Positions 33,916-45,257 of a stretch of 64,000 nucleotides of DNA are shown piece after piece. The notes beneath the pieces are model-generated. The model was given only the letters and a program-made list of their open reading frames with translations, was not told the DNA's origin and did no database searches. The position numbers and the translations under genes are program-made. Origin of the DNA: Cannabis sativa (Eukaryota > Streptophyta > Magnoliopsida > Rosales > Cannabaceae); assembly GCF_029168945.1 (NCBI RefSeq), contig NC_083604.1, positions 64,992,211-65,056,210 on the forward strand. The letters run 5' to 3'. Each line of letters begins with the position of its first letter. Positions within the stretch are counted from its first letter, which is position 1.

Positions 33916-34348
33916 TGTAACGTCCCCGCTTCAAGCCTCCATTGGGCCCTTACACCTACGGACTAATGGCTCTTATACACGAGTACGCCACTCTGGCTGC
34001 TTCCTGGATTGATGACTGACCCTACAGACCAACACGAGTGTTTCCAGCGTGCTTTGTCCTCACTCACACGCATCCTGGGAAAACTTCCCAAGAGGTCACC
34101 CATCCTTAAAATTTCTCCAAGCCAAGCACGCTTAACTATGGAGTTTTTTCGTGATGGGCTACCGAAAAACAAGATGCACCTTGTTGACATAGGTAGTACC
34201 AATCAATCCATTTAGGCTGTCTTCAACTGTGTAGTCCCATACCTACACATTCTCAGAATCATCCCACTTGACCTTCCCCAGGCGATGTGGGATTGCACAG
34301 CTTACCCAATATTTCCCCTTACGGATCACGGGACTACTGACTGTCACA
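33916..34348 (-). repeat. Cassandra-type TRIM LTR with 5S rRNA-derived domain
   Basis: On the minus strand it starts TGTGACAGTCAGTAG, contains AATCCCACATCGCCTGGGGA, a 5S rRNA-like region, and ends CGGGGACGTTACA. The 5S part (about 34,060-34,180) keeps the internal RNA polymerase III promoter boxes: AGTTAAGCGTGC (34,126-34,137, box A) and GGATGGGTGACC (34,094-34,105, box C). Cassandra elements are known for LTRs carrying 5S-like promoters. Only one LTR is present. Confidence 0.9.
34060..34180 (-). promoter_or_regulatory. 5S rRNA-like pol III internal promoter within the Cassandra LTR
   Basis: CATCACG...AACTCC precedes box A (AGTTAAGCGTGC). A diverged intermediate element follows, then box C (GGATGGGTGACC) and CTTGGGAAG, in 5S order and spacing. 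It is too diverged outside the boxes to be a functional 5S rRNA gene. Confidence 0.85.
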
Positions 34349-34420
34349 ATCACCCCCCCTTACGGGGTCCGACGTCCTCATCGACCACACTTCCGGCTGG
34401 GTCAAGGCTCTGATACCATT
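34349..34420 (-). other. Cassandra interior: PPT and PBS
   Basis: AGGGGGGGTGATT (34,349-34,361, minus) lies before the LTR start, and TGGTATCAGAGCC (34,418-34,406, minus) lies at the other side of a ~70 bp interior. The 5' LTR expected to the right of the PBS begins TGTAA at 34,421 but then diverges at once. Confidence 0.8.
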
Positions 34421-35197
34421 TGTAAACAGGTGCAATTCTATGCATCGATACTTAGTTGGCTATTGGTACATTTCATTATGTGCTTCAAGTTCCACTACTA
34501 GTGTTGGTGATCTATTGCGCTGAGCCTGTGAAAACTCTTCAACAAATCGTCTTTGTCATGCTTACATTCCTTCCAATGCCTCTATTAGATCGTTAGCCTT
34601 AACTACTATTGGGTTCGATCTGGAACATCAACCATTTGTGGGTCAGCGGAACACACATCCTTAGCCCCCACCTCTACTGGTCGTTCCTTTCAAATTGATT
34701 CTAACTGATCTTCTAGTTGCATGTGTGAGATCTTACAAGAAAGGTTGATTTAATAGAAACAAAAGAGTTCAATTATAGGGAGAGAAGATTCCATGAACAT
34801 ATCTAAACTTAATGCTGTCAAGCTTAACTAGTAATATTCTATTTATCAAACAAAGTCTTATGAATTCCTAATATAATTTATTCTAAATTTTCAAGAAAGG
34901 AACACTGTCCTTCCTAGTTTCAATTCAAAGCAATAAAGAAATATAAAACCTATTCATCTTCTTCGTAAAATGTGTAATCAATCATAAGAGGTAATATACT
35001 CTTAATTTCTCTAAGCACCCACTACAGATGAGGCTCTAATTCTAGGAAACATATTTTAACAAAAATCTATGTATCACATATAAAACTATTAATAGCAATA
35101 CTAAGCATATTAAAACTAACACTTACGTTATAGTGAGAGGGATCTTTTCAGTCTTCTGTATGTATACTGTGAGTATCCTTCGGGCTAAGGAATGATC
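34421..35197 (-). pseudogene. Decayed gypsy gag/leader region
   Basis: 34,430-34,720 on the minus strand gives broken gag-like frames (MQLEDQLESI, then VPDRTQ, and LLKSFHRLS). 34,720-35,197 is AT-rich and corresponds to the leader between a PBS and gag. Assignment rests mainly on position next to the PBS at 35,198. Confidence 0.45.
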
Positions 35198-35210
35198 GGC
35201 TCTAATACCA
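35198..35210 (-). other. Gypsy primer-binding site
   Basis: The minus strand reads TGGTATTAGAGCC, one change from the usual PBS, two bases from the LTR end at 35,213. Confidence 0.88.
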
Positions 35211-36099
35211 ACTGTAACGCCCCAATATTTTACCTTATTTTACAAAATACTAATTTTGATGCATTAATTAAAAAGATTCAAAGTTGTTTGGAAATACACA
35301 GTGGGTTTTACAATAAATATGCAAAAAGGTGAATGATCATTCATATTAAAAACAAAATAAGTAGTTGAGTGCAAAAAAAATAAATTTGTAACATCCCACT
35401 GAGCTCAGATTACTTTACTATAAAAAAAACAAAACCAAGGCTCCACCGGCGTTCTAGACCGTTTGCTCGTCCATAGCCCCTCGTAGTATACATACCATAA
35501 CTGACCCAACTCATCAAACTTACATTCAATGTTCCCTGTCTATTGCTTATAGGGGGAAAGTAAGGGGTGAGCTAAAAGCCCAGTAAGGAAATGCTTATCA
35601 TACAATACCATATAATATCACACATACCATTAATGTATTTATTAAGTTTTAGCAATATCATACACCTTATTTTATAACTATAGCCAAATAACTGTACACA
35701 TGAAAACCTTTATCATATAGGTCCATACTAATTGTTCACACCATACACATATCCAGAGATTATAACTCCAATATCATACTCATAACATAATCATAGAATT
35801 ACTATAAATAATAATGTCATTACCATAACATTGGCATATCATAGCCATTACATACATAACCCAGGCCTAGCCTGGCCCTACAATATCCTGGGCCTATACA
35901 ACCCTACCATTGTTATAGGATAGGGTATCTCTATATTCAACAGTAACATCACCGTATCATACCCACCATAACAATCTCATACACGACTCGGTAAAATGCA
36001 GGGTAGGGTATCTCTACATTCAACGACCTTATCCCGTATCATACCCCACCAGGGTCCCCCACTTTACCTGAGACGTTAGCATACAACATACAACATGCA

Positions 36100-36192
36100 A
36101 CATACAAATACAACATACAACATACAGCCTAAAACATACAAATACAACATACAACATACAGCCTAAAACATACAAATACAACATACAACATA
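36100..36192. repeat. 34 bp minisatellite in LTR C
   Basis: AACATACAAATACAACATAC... repeated about 2.8 times, built from ACATACA sub-repeats. Confidence 0.85.
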
Positions 36193-36499
36193 TACTAGTC
36201 ATACAACCATAATCTATGTATCAATTCACAAAGTCATATTGTGTCCATACCACACATTATCAGTACCATATACATATTCATAATAACAAATCATAAATCA
36301 TATTTCAATACATAGAGAATTTAAATTTATGCGGATAAACACACACAAAACTATCTAATTTCCTTACCTCAAATCCTGCTGCTTAAACTTGTTATCTCGT
36401 CACTACTACCTATAATAACACATTGGTCAAGGCCCTAACATTAAAATTCGCACTCTTACAGTATAGCAGAAAGAATACTATTTTTGATGAATAACTACA

Positions 36500-37750
36500 C
36501 GAATTCAGTGAAAGTTTCCTTCATAAAAATTATAGGAAATTCAATTATCTTTCCAATGATATAAAGATCACTAAAAATGAATTAAAACTGAGGGAGTTAT
36601 GATAGTTTTACTGAAACTATTTATGAAAAAGAATATGGAGTAATGAATCACAGTAGACATCGGAAATACAAAGTTTTAATACTGAAATATTCTAAATCAG
36701 AGAATACTCTCTTCATAAAAGTTTTAGAAAATCGAATTTCCTTTCTAATGACACTAAAATCTTTAAAATCGGAGTTATAATGTAAGAGATATAAATATTT
36801 TACCGAATCAGTTTTTTAGAAATCCTGAAGCAAATGGATTTCGGACTACAGAAATAAAACAATAATTTCGACTTAGAATAATCAATAATTGGTGAATAAT
36901 TTCTTCATAAAACAATTAGAAAATCGAATTATCTTTTCAACGATACTAAGATCGCTAGAATCAGATCATTATTCAAAGAGATATTTGGATTTTACTGAGA
37001 CAACTTATATAGAAAACATGAAGAAATGATTTACAATAAACAACGTAGAAATACTAATTTTTGACATAGATAAATTTCGACTCGGTAAAACCTTTCTTCA
37101 TAAGAATTATGGGAAATTTAATAAGCTTTCTATAGGCACCAAGATTGTGAGAATCGAATGCGTATTTTAAGAGATATGACAGTTTTACTGAGACATGTTT
37201 CATTCTGAAAAAAAAAATGAGAAAAGGAGACCTACGAATATTCTCCTATTGTGATCAATAAATGAGTAAATGTAGAGTTTCTTACCTCAAATACTTCAAG
37301 CTGCTTGGATTAATAGACATGAGATGATGGTGATCAAAGATGAGAGTGAAGAGTGCTATAGATTTGGCGATGACTTGAAAACTTTTAGGGTTAGTCTTGC
37401 TCAGATAGGTGAGAAGAATAGAACGATATAATTTTAGGGTTAATGAAACCTATACTATTCTAACTCTTATTAGGTTTAGTTTTATGAATAATAATAATAT
37501 TAACATAATAGCAATAATAATATGATAAATTATTAAATAAACAAATATCTTACTTTTAAATTTAAATTGTAAGCTTTCAATCTCGTAACTTTAGGGGTTA
37601 GTTTTCACTAGAAAAATTACGAATGATGATATAGCTATTTCTACAAAATTTATAGATCTTTGAATTATCTTTCCAACGCCACTAGAATCACCTCAATCGG
37701 AGTTATAAAACTCCAGATATGGTCATTTTAGTAAAACAGTTTCTAAACCT
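36500..37750. repeat. Five degenerate ~185 bp units in LTR C
   Basis: Each unit carries TTCTTCATAAAA, AGAAAATCGAATT, ATCTTTCCAACGA-ACTAAGATC, AATCGGAGTTAT and TTTTACTGAGAC-like blocks in this order. Units start near 36,500, 36,690, 36,880, 37,080 and 37,590. The CGGAGTTAT...CTTTCCAACG part also occurs inverted in LTR E near 56,030-56,080. Confidence 0.75.
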
Positions 37751-38080
37751 ACAAATTTCTCTAAACTTACGATTTTTCTAACCTTAATCAAATAATAATA
37801 TTATTTAATACCACTTATACAATTAATTAAATCTAATAGATATATTATAAAAATCCTAATTGACTTGCATATCAGCTAAACGGTTACCCACTTATGAAAA
37901 TATCATAATATTTTACTTTCGTAGTTAATACAACTTTAACTTTCTTTAAAAAATTGGTACAACTACTCTAAGCAATAATATCAACTCACTAACAACACAA
38001 ATAAATGAAATAATTATCCTCGCACAATTAATATCCAAACGAAAAATTAAATACTATTTTAAACTAGATATTACAATATA

Positions 38081-40657
38081 TATATATATTTTAATTTCAA
38101 AATAAATATTTTTTTTATTATTTATTTAATTTTTGAAATTTATTAATTTAAGATTAAATAAATCCTACATTCAACTATCCAGCTAACCTTGTTGCAGGAG
38201 TATGTGTTTTAGCTTGTTTGTAAGTTTTTGAAACCTATTATTGCTTGATTGCAAATAGCCATGGTTAACTTGTTGACAGATCCAATGATCTGATTTTAAC
38301 TCATAGCTCCCTTGGTCAAGTAAATAATTTGTAACAGGTTATTTTAACAATCTTCTTTCATCTGTGTATGACCTCGCAACATGATAGGATCCATCCAAAT
38401 GTGTGTCTGTGTATATGTTTATTTTATTATATAGATGCATATAGGTTGTTGTTAAATAAAATGTCACACCATAATAGATTTTATTTAGGTTCATTTAGTT
38501 TTTGGACTTATTCAATTAATAACAATTATTTATTTTAAGGTTAAATTCCTCTCTTTTTGGCCTTGTGTGAGAGTTGGGAGCCATAGAAGTGGGTACGACA
38601 TACTGAACCCAGCACCCCCTCACATGAACTACCCCAATTGTGAAGGCCCATTTGCCTGATTTGAATAACTGTGCTAGGTTAATTAAATTAGTTTAACCTA
38701 ATAAAATTGAATTAGCAACATAATTAACTTTTAAAATATATGAAATTTATTTTCATTTTAATATTTTAAAGTTAATTTTAAGAAAAACACTTTTAGTTTT
38801 AGATATTATTTCTAGACAAAATATTTGTATTTTTCTTGTATTTAATTAAATAAAGAATTTTAACTAACTAGATTCTTTCTGGAGCTTATTTAATTAAATA
38901 TTCCTATTTAAGTTATAAATTAGTTATTTTAACTAGTTTTTCTTATCTAACTTAAATTTGAATATTTTATTTAAATTTAAAATTAAGTTGAGGAATCCTA
39001 GGCATTAGTTATTAAAGATTCTTAAGATATTTTTTAAGTTAGTTTTAAACTTAAAATAGAATATTTTTCAAATTAAGTGGTTACAACTTAATTTTTGATA
39101 TTTAATTAAATTTAAATTTGAAAATATTTAAGTTCTAGACTTTTTCTATAACAACTTAAATAAGATACTTTTTCAAATTTTTGTTGAAAAGATACTTAGT
39201 CAAATAAGATATTTTCTAGATAGTTATTTCTAGACTATTTATTATTTCTAATATTTAAATAGGAAAATATTATACATTGTGAAATTAATTATTTAAATAA
39301 TTAATTTTAGTACAATTTATTTAAGTATATTTTTTCTTAGTATTAAACTAGAAATTAATAATTAAGCTTTCTCTACACTTAATTATTTATTTCTTGCATT
39401 TAATACATTTAATTAAATTGAAAAATTTAAATATCTAAGTTGATTCTCATCATGATACTTAAATATTTATTTTTCATGACACTTAATTAAATAGAATTTT
39501 TTTTTTTGTTGAAATTTAATTTTTCAACTTAAATTAAAATAATCTCCAAAATATATTTTTCTTTATTTTATTAATCATTTCGAAATTGCATTTTAATTAT
39601 GCAAGATAATTTTGAATTTATCTTGAAAAATAGATTAAGTTGTAAATTAATTATTTATTTTAATTAATTCTTGGACCAACTTAAATCAATGATTTTTTCA
39701 TTTATTGATTAATTTAAAATAAATGAATTAAAAGTATATTATTAGAAATTGAATTAATTAGTCAAAGGAAAATCTAGATAGGTGATATTTTTGCTTGAAG
39801 TATTTTTTTTAAGTATTTATTATTTAGTATTTTCGAAAATTTGTATAGTTTTATACTTTATTTTTCAAAATACAATAAATATATTCTTATGAAAATTTAT
39901 TTTAAGTTGCTAATTAATTTAAATTAATACAACTTAAATTAATTTTCTTAATATTTATATTCAACATTACTACTATGATGGAAATAATTAATTTTATTTC
40001 AATCATCATCTAAGTATAATTTTATAAATATTAAATTAAACTCTAATTTGGAATTTTTTTTATTCTAAATTCGAATTTAATGAATATATTTTATTAGAAT
40101 AATAAAGAAAATACATTTTAAAGAATGAGCTTTATTATTATTAAGATATTCGATCTCCGTTGTTGGTTTTACATCGCGTTTGTTTTAGTGAGTAATCCTC
40201 CCTAATGGAGGAACGTTCATTAACAATTTCGCACCGTTTAATCTCGAAAGATAAGTAGTTTGTAAGTGTTTTATATGGTATGGATCACCCTAATGGTGGC
40301 GACCATATTTGACTTGCAAATTATGAAACAATAGTAGAAGCTCATAAGATAGAATAGCCTTGACTCTCACCTAAACGGGACAACGCTGGATTCCAATCTT
40401 GATCGAATAAAAGATTGCTAGAATGTTTAACATTTTAGATGAGCTGATAACTCTATTCAATAGATGGTAGCTTTGACTCTCGCCTAAACGGGACACTGAT
40501 ATCAGTTTGTTGAAAAACCTTGGAAATTTATAGGATTGTATTTTTTAGAATTTTCTCTTATCATTCCTGCATGCTATGTGCTTATAATTTCTGAATTGAT
40601 TTTGTGTTAAACCATTATTGATTTCTATTTATTATTTTTGTAGTATCCTGTATAACC
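38081..40657 (+). other. Copia leader, second part
   Basis: AT-rich untranslated leader between the nested insertion and gag. Around 40,360 and 40,465 TTGACTCTC(A/G)CCTAAACGGGAC occurs twice about 105 bp apart. No ORF. Confidence 0.6.
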
Positions 40658-41527
40658 ATGATGAATTCCATGTTATCACTGTTGACTGAAAATAAGCTAA
40701 ATGGATCTAACTTTCCTAAATGGAATGAAAACATTAATATTGCTCTCATAGGAGAAAGTGCCTTGTTTGTGTTAACTGAGCCGTCTCCTGAAGTGCCGGG
40801 GGATAATGCATCCAAAGCTGTGAAAGAAAAGTATGAACGTTGGCAGAAAGCAAATGACAAAGCTCTATACTTTATGCTTTCCAGCATGGTTGACACCCTC
40901 AAAACTCGATTTTCTAAAACCGAAAAGGCTGCTGAAGTAATGACGAAGTTAACTGAGCTATTCGGTAGGGCATCTCTTCAGTCTCGCTTCGACGCGACTA
41001 AGAAGTACATCAATGCACGGATGGAACCCCATCAAAACGTGTGTGATCATGTTCTCCTCATGGCAAGTTATTTCCAAGAAGCCCAGGATCATGGTGCTGA
41101 AATGGATCATACTACTAAAGTAAGCCTTATCTTGAATAGTCTGACTCCAGCATTTCTGCCCTATACATCAAATTATGTCATGAATAAGAAGGACATAAAC
41201 TTTCATGAATTAGTCAATGACCTTCAGACTTATGAAAATTTGATTGGAGGACCCAAGAAGAAAGGGAGTAAGCTTCAAAATTCTGGGAATGGTAATGGGA
41301 CGATCAAACCTGAAGCAAATGTTGCCTCTGCTTCAAAACCCAAATCAAAGAAGAAGTGGAAAAACACCAAGAAGCTTGCAAAAGCCATGAAAAACAAAAA
41401 GGCTGCTGCTTCTGGTGATGCTACACTCAAAGGAAAGTGTTTCTACTGCAATGAGAAAGGTCATTGGAAACCCCAATGTCCTAAACTTCTTGCAAAGAAA
41501 CAAGGTATTTATTTCTATAAACTTTAA
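40658..41527 (+). CDS. Ty1/copia gag polyprotein part (289 aa)
   Basis: The start is the first of two adjacent ATG codons after an AT-rich leader. The N-terminal half (NKLNGSNFPKWNENINIAL, DKALYFMLSSMVD, AEVMTKLTELFG, and NYVMNKKDINFHELVNDLQT) is the copia gag_pre/UBN2-type capsid region. A lysine-rich linker (KPKSKKKWKNTKKLAKAMKN) precedes a CCHC zinc knuckle C261-FY-C-NEKG-H-WKPQ-C274 for nucleic-acid binding. It is intact over its length but stops 16 residues after the knuckle, where pol would normally continue. A short out-of-frame WIYDSG at about 41,553 is the likely relic of the protease active site. It could still be translated as a Gag-only protein. Confidence 0.9.
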   Translation: MMNSMLSLLTENKLNGSNFPKWNENINIALIGESALFVLTEPSPEVPGDNASKAVKEKYERWQKANDKALYFMLSSMVDTLKTRFSKTEKAAEVMTKLTELFGRASLQSRFDATKKYINARMEPHQNVCDHVLLMASYFQEAQDHGAEMDHTTKVSLILNSLTPAFLPYTSNYVMNKKDINFHELVNDLQTYENLIGGPKKKGSKLQNSGNGNGTIKPEANVASASKPKSKKKWKNTKKLAKAMKNKKAAASGDATLKGKCFYCNEKGHWKPQCPKLLAKKQGIYFYKL

Positions 41528-43330
41528 GAGTTTTAGTCAATTATTATCCAATTGGATTTATGATTCTGGACTAACTTTGTTTATTTGTTTCTTCTTCTTA
41601 TAGGTCAAGCTACTTGAACTCAAAAGAGTTGGATCGGAAAGCTGGACAAAGGGTGAAGTCGTCCAAGATGAAGATGAAGCTCTTTTATCTATTTTTTGAA
41701 TTAATTGTTTTAGTTTAAAGACAATTTGGATTTCGAATTTTAGTTAGGGATTTTATCCCTGTTTTTCTCATATTGTTGCAATATATTTTTTTTATTATTA
41801 ATAAAGTTTATTTTTTTTTTAATTCAAACCAATTACAATTTATGAGATTAAGCTTCATTTACTTTATCTTAATCAACAATTACCACATTATATTTATATG
41901 TTTTAATTATTGATGCAAATTCTATAATATTTACAACTCTTCATAGAATTATATTAAATAAACACTAGAAATTACTTCTATGTTTATTAATAATTGTTAA
42001 TCCTAATAAAATTATTAAGAATTTGTTTAATAAAAGGATCTTTTGATCTGATAGGGGTGGAGAAAAGTTAAGAAAACTATGCAGTTCAAAGATCTTTTAT
42101 ATCTAATGAACTCTAGAATGTTTTCAACTCCACATAAACTCTATCACACTTAGAGAATCATGATCTTTACAACCTTTAGGGGTGGATCATAATCTCTATA
42201 TACTTAAGGTGATGTTTATCCACAATACCCTAAATGTATATACTTAGGGGTGGAGCTTACTCCATAATACCTTATGTAACACATATTTTCTTTAAACATG
42301 GAAGTAATATAATGACTTAGCTATTATCAATATAAATCCTTGATTTTGATTGTATGTTCCAATTCGTTTTACTGTTGTAGTACAAATTGATGCCTATAAA
42401 AGTTCTTTGATAATGTTTCACACTACCTTAATTGTGTGGGAGAATTTTAAAATTCTTTACCCATCTTCATTAGGTTGATACTTGTGATAGGAACTTAAGA
42501 ACACTACTGAAAAGCAAATCTGACCATTCATGTGGATAGATATAACTTATCAGAATTATGAGAATAAGATAAAAGATCTCTAGTTCAGTCTATTTGAATG
42601 ACTTGAACTACGAATTCTTAATCCTCATAACATTTTATGGTATCTTAATTTTGATTACCTAATCTCTGGCATGTATTTTCCACTTCAAATACTAGTCTGC
42701 TATGTTGATGACTTAGTCTTAACTTAAAGTTTCAAACTAATAAGTCACAACTAGATAACTCTCCAAACAAGAAAGAGGTTAAAAGTATTATTTAGCCAGA
42801 CATCTACTATTGAGTGGGAGCTATCTGAGATGTAATCAAATAAGGAGCATTAGAAGATATTCAAGAAAGATTTATGAAAGTGATCTATATGTTAGATATT
42901 AAGGAACTGTATATCAGTTATCCTTGTATCTCACCAACTCATTTCGAAATTCTTGAGATGGTTGTTACTTTGGGGGTGGAGGAATTATTCTATAATAATT
43001 CAAGCTCTACCAGAGAAGAATTATAACTTTGTAAATTCGAAATTACCAGAAAGTTATATTGCTGAAGAAAAGTCTACACTGTATTATCTCAATTTCATAT
43101 TTTAAAATATGAGAGATATGTCTTCTGTTCATTCAGATGTACTTTAAAACAGTAAGATTTCAGTATCCCTTGATGACTAAAGCATATAGTAAAGGATGTT
43201 TCATAAATGTTTTTATGAACTAGTTTTCAGATGTTTGGGTGGATTCAAATATACTACACTTGATCTAAAGATCAAGAAATCAGATTGACTTATTTGCACA
43301 CTTTGTTTTATGTTAGTGCAAGTGGGAGTT
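41528..43330 (+). pseudogene. Decayed copia pol remnant and 3' untranslated region
   Basis: Only fragments are recognisable: a protease-like WIYDSG (41,553-41,570) and CYVDDLVLT (42,697-42,723), resembling the RT YVDD box and followed by a stop. Integrase was not found. Much of pol must be deleted, since the distance is only 1.8 kb. AAGTGGGAG (43,319-43,328) is the probable polypurine tract before the 3' LTR. The motif GGGGTGGA recurs at 42,055, 42,180, 42,248 and 42,973. Confidence 0.65.
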
Positions 43331-45142
43331 TTTTGGGTTTTATGCCCTAAATAAAACTCTTTACAATCTGATTAGTAATCAATATAAGAAATTTGAAGTG
43401 ATTTATGTTTGCATGAATTTTCATGCTAATGGTTTAATATGTTTATTACATTTACACACAAAATCAGTTAAATCCTGATCATATGTTTATTCACAATTAC
43501 AGTATCGTCAACACAGTGGAATGTGATTGTGATCATATGAATCAAAAGACTAAGTCCCTGTTTCATCAGTGTTTTGGATTTACACTAATGTGATAATCAG
43601 CGATGATGTGTACTTACACTTGGAGTAAGTGTTATGTTCTTTCCAGGACATTAGAAAAGTATACTAGTTTCGAATGCATGGAGTATACATTGGACTGGAC
43701 CGATATTGCAACTTAGTTAAGATATTATAAACTTACCGTTATATCTTTCCAAGTCAATATCAGTAGTTGATCTTAAGATTAAAAGAATCTAAATCCTGAT
43801 ATGCTTAGGCTCAACTCAGGAGTACTATTCATGTTCTTTGATTTATTAGTTAAGCCTACTTTTGGGTCAGGGTGATACGTATATTTTGGGAACATGATAG
43901 TATGATTGAGTGGGAATGCTGAACATAAATATGGAATCTATAGCTTCTACTGGTGTATAGATGTCAAGTAATGATTCCCTTCGAGCTCAGCAAATAGAAG
44001 TAAATGGATGAGCTCTTGTTTAAGTGACTAATACTTAGATCACTAAACATCATTTACAGGTAGCTAAGTGTTTTCAGTGGCAAAATACATTGAGGGGTGA
44101 GAACGGTAAAATTATCCCATCTCGATGTAAATCATCTATATAGAGGATCTTTGATCACAATAAGATTATAACAATGGTTAAATGAGATAGCATATCTATA
44201 TCGTGGAACATATAATATGCTCTATATAAGTCTGAGAGTGCAATTCTAAGTTCTAAGAGTGGATTTAACGAAGAATTAATAAGTAGGAATTTACTTAGTA
44301 AATTCGGTTCACTTATTGGAAGCTCAGCATATAGATCCATGGTCCCCATTCTAGTTGAGAACATACTGCTTGTAAGACTCAATAATTGATTTGTGATTAA
44401 TCAATTATAATTCTAAAGTTAGACTATGTCTAATTTGTGAATTTTCACTAAGTAAGGGCGAAATTGTAAAGAAAAGAGATTCTAGGTTTATTTATTTATT
44501 AATAGTCTTTATATGTCTAGTTAATAATTAAATTAAATGACAATATTATTTAATAATCTATTTTAGTTATTAAATAATTAGTTTTGGCATTTAAATGGTT
44601 AGAATTGGAAAATTGACGTTTTTGAGAAAATGAAATAAAATTTGTGAAAACTGCAAAACTAAGTGGGGCCCATTCTACACACCATGGCCGGCCACTTATT
44701 TAGGTTTTTCAAATTGATATTTTCATTATTTTAATGCCAAATAATTCCTAACCTAAACCTAGTAGTTGCCTATAAATAGAAAGTGATGGCTCAGTCAAAT
44801 CACATGTTTTGAATAACCTTTTCTGTCAGAAAAGTCTCTCTTCAGAAAAACTGAGCCTTCCCTAACCTAAACCTAGTAGTTCCCTTTCTATTCTTTGGCC
44901 GAAATCACTCCCTCTCTTTTCTTCTTCTAAGATTTCGAACCTTAGTGATAGAGTAAGTTCCCACACACAGCAAGTGGTAACTCAATCATAGATTGGAAGA
45001 CTGTGAAGGATCACACACAAAGAGAAGGACACTCGGGCTCAGATCTTGATAATACTCTGTGACAGAAAGGATACAAGGGTTAGAAATCTGAGTGGAAGGA
45101 GACATTAATTCTGCTGCATCAATGTAAGGTTTTCTTAACTTT
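43331..45142 (+). repeat. Copia 3' LTR, first part
   Basis: Collinear with 31,059-32,855. The start has mutated to TTTTGGG (TG to TT). Carries an extra ~23 bp at 44,860-44,882 that duplicates CCTAACCTAAACCTAGTAGT from 44,744. Interrupted at 45,142 by the LINE. Confidence 0.92.
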
Positions 45143-45257
45143 TTTTTTTGATGAATAAGAAAGTTTTATTGCTCTATACCAAACTTTACATTACAGCTTA
45201 TGCCATGTTTTCAACACTGATTACAACAACTTATAACACTTTAATCATCATGTACAA

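Larger units (their letters stand above)
35213..38075 (-). repeat. Gypsy LTR (family C), about 2.9 kb
   Basis: Minus orientation: starts TGTAATATCTAG, ends AATATTGGGGCGTTACA. Contains a 34 bp minisatellite (36,100-36,192) and a degenerate ~185 bp tandem array (36,500-37,240 with a further unit at 37,590-37,750). Confidence 0.85.
33911..38080 (-). mobile_element. Composite insertion: Cassandra LTR joined to a gypsy LTR, TSD ATATA
   Basis: The inserted block 33,916-38,075 begins TGTAACGTCC and ends GATATTACA, with ATATA on both sides (33,911-33,915; 38,076-38,080; low complexity, so weak). The left part is a Cassandra-type TRIM with one LTR, interior and PBS. The right part is a gypsy PBS and long LTR. 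The two LTRs are unrelated beyond their first bases, so this is not a normal two-LTR element. Confidence 0.7.

Noticed and set aside
34060..34180. 5S rRNA gene
   Set aside because: Only the internal promoter boxes are well kept. It lies in a TRIM LTR with TG/CA ends, PBS and PPT, and the rest has diverged.
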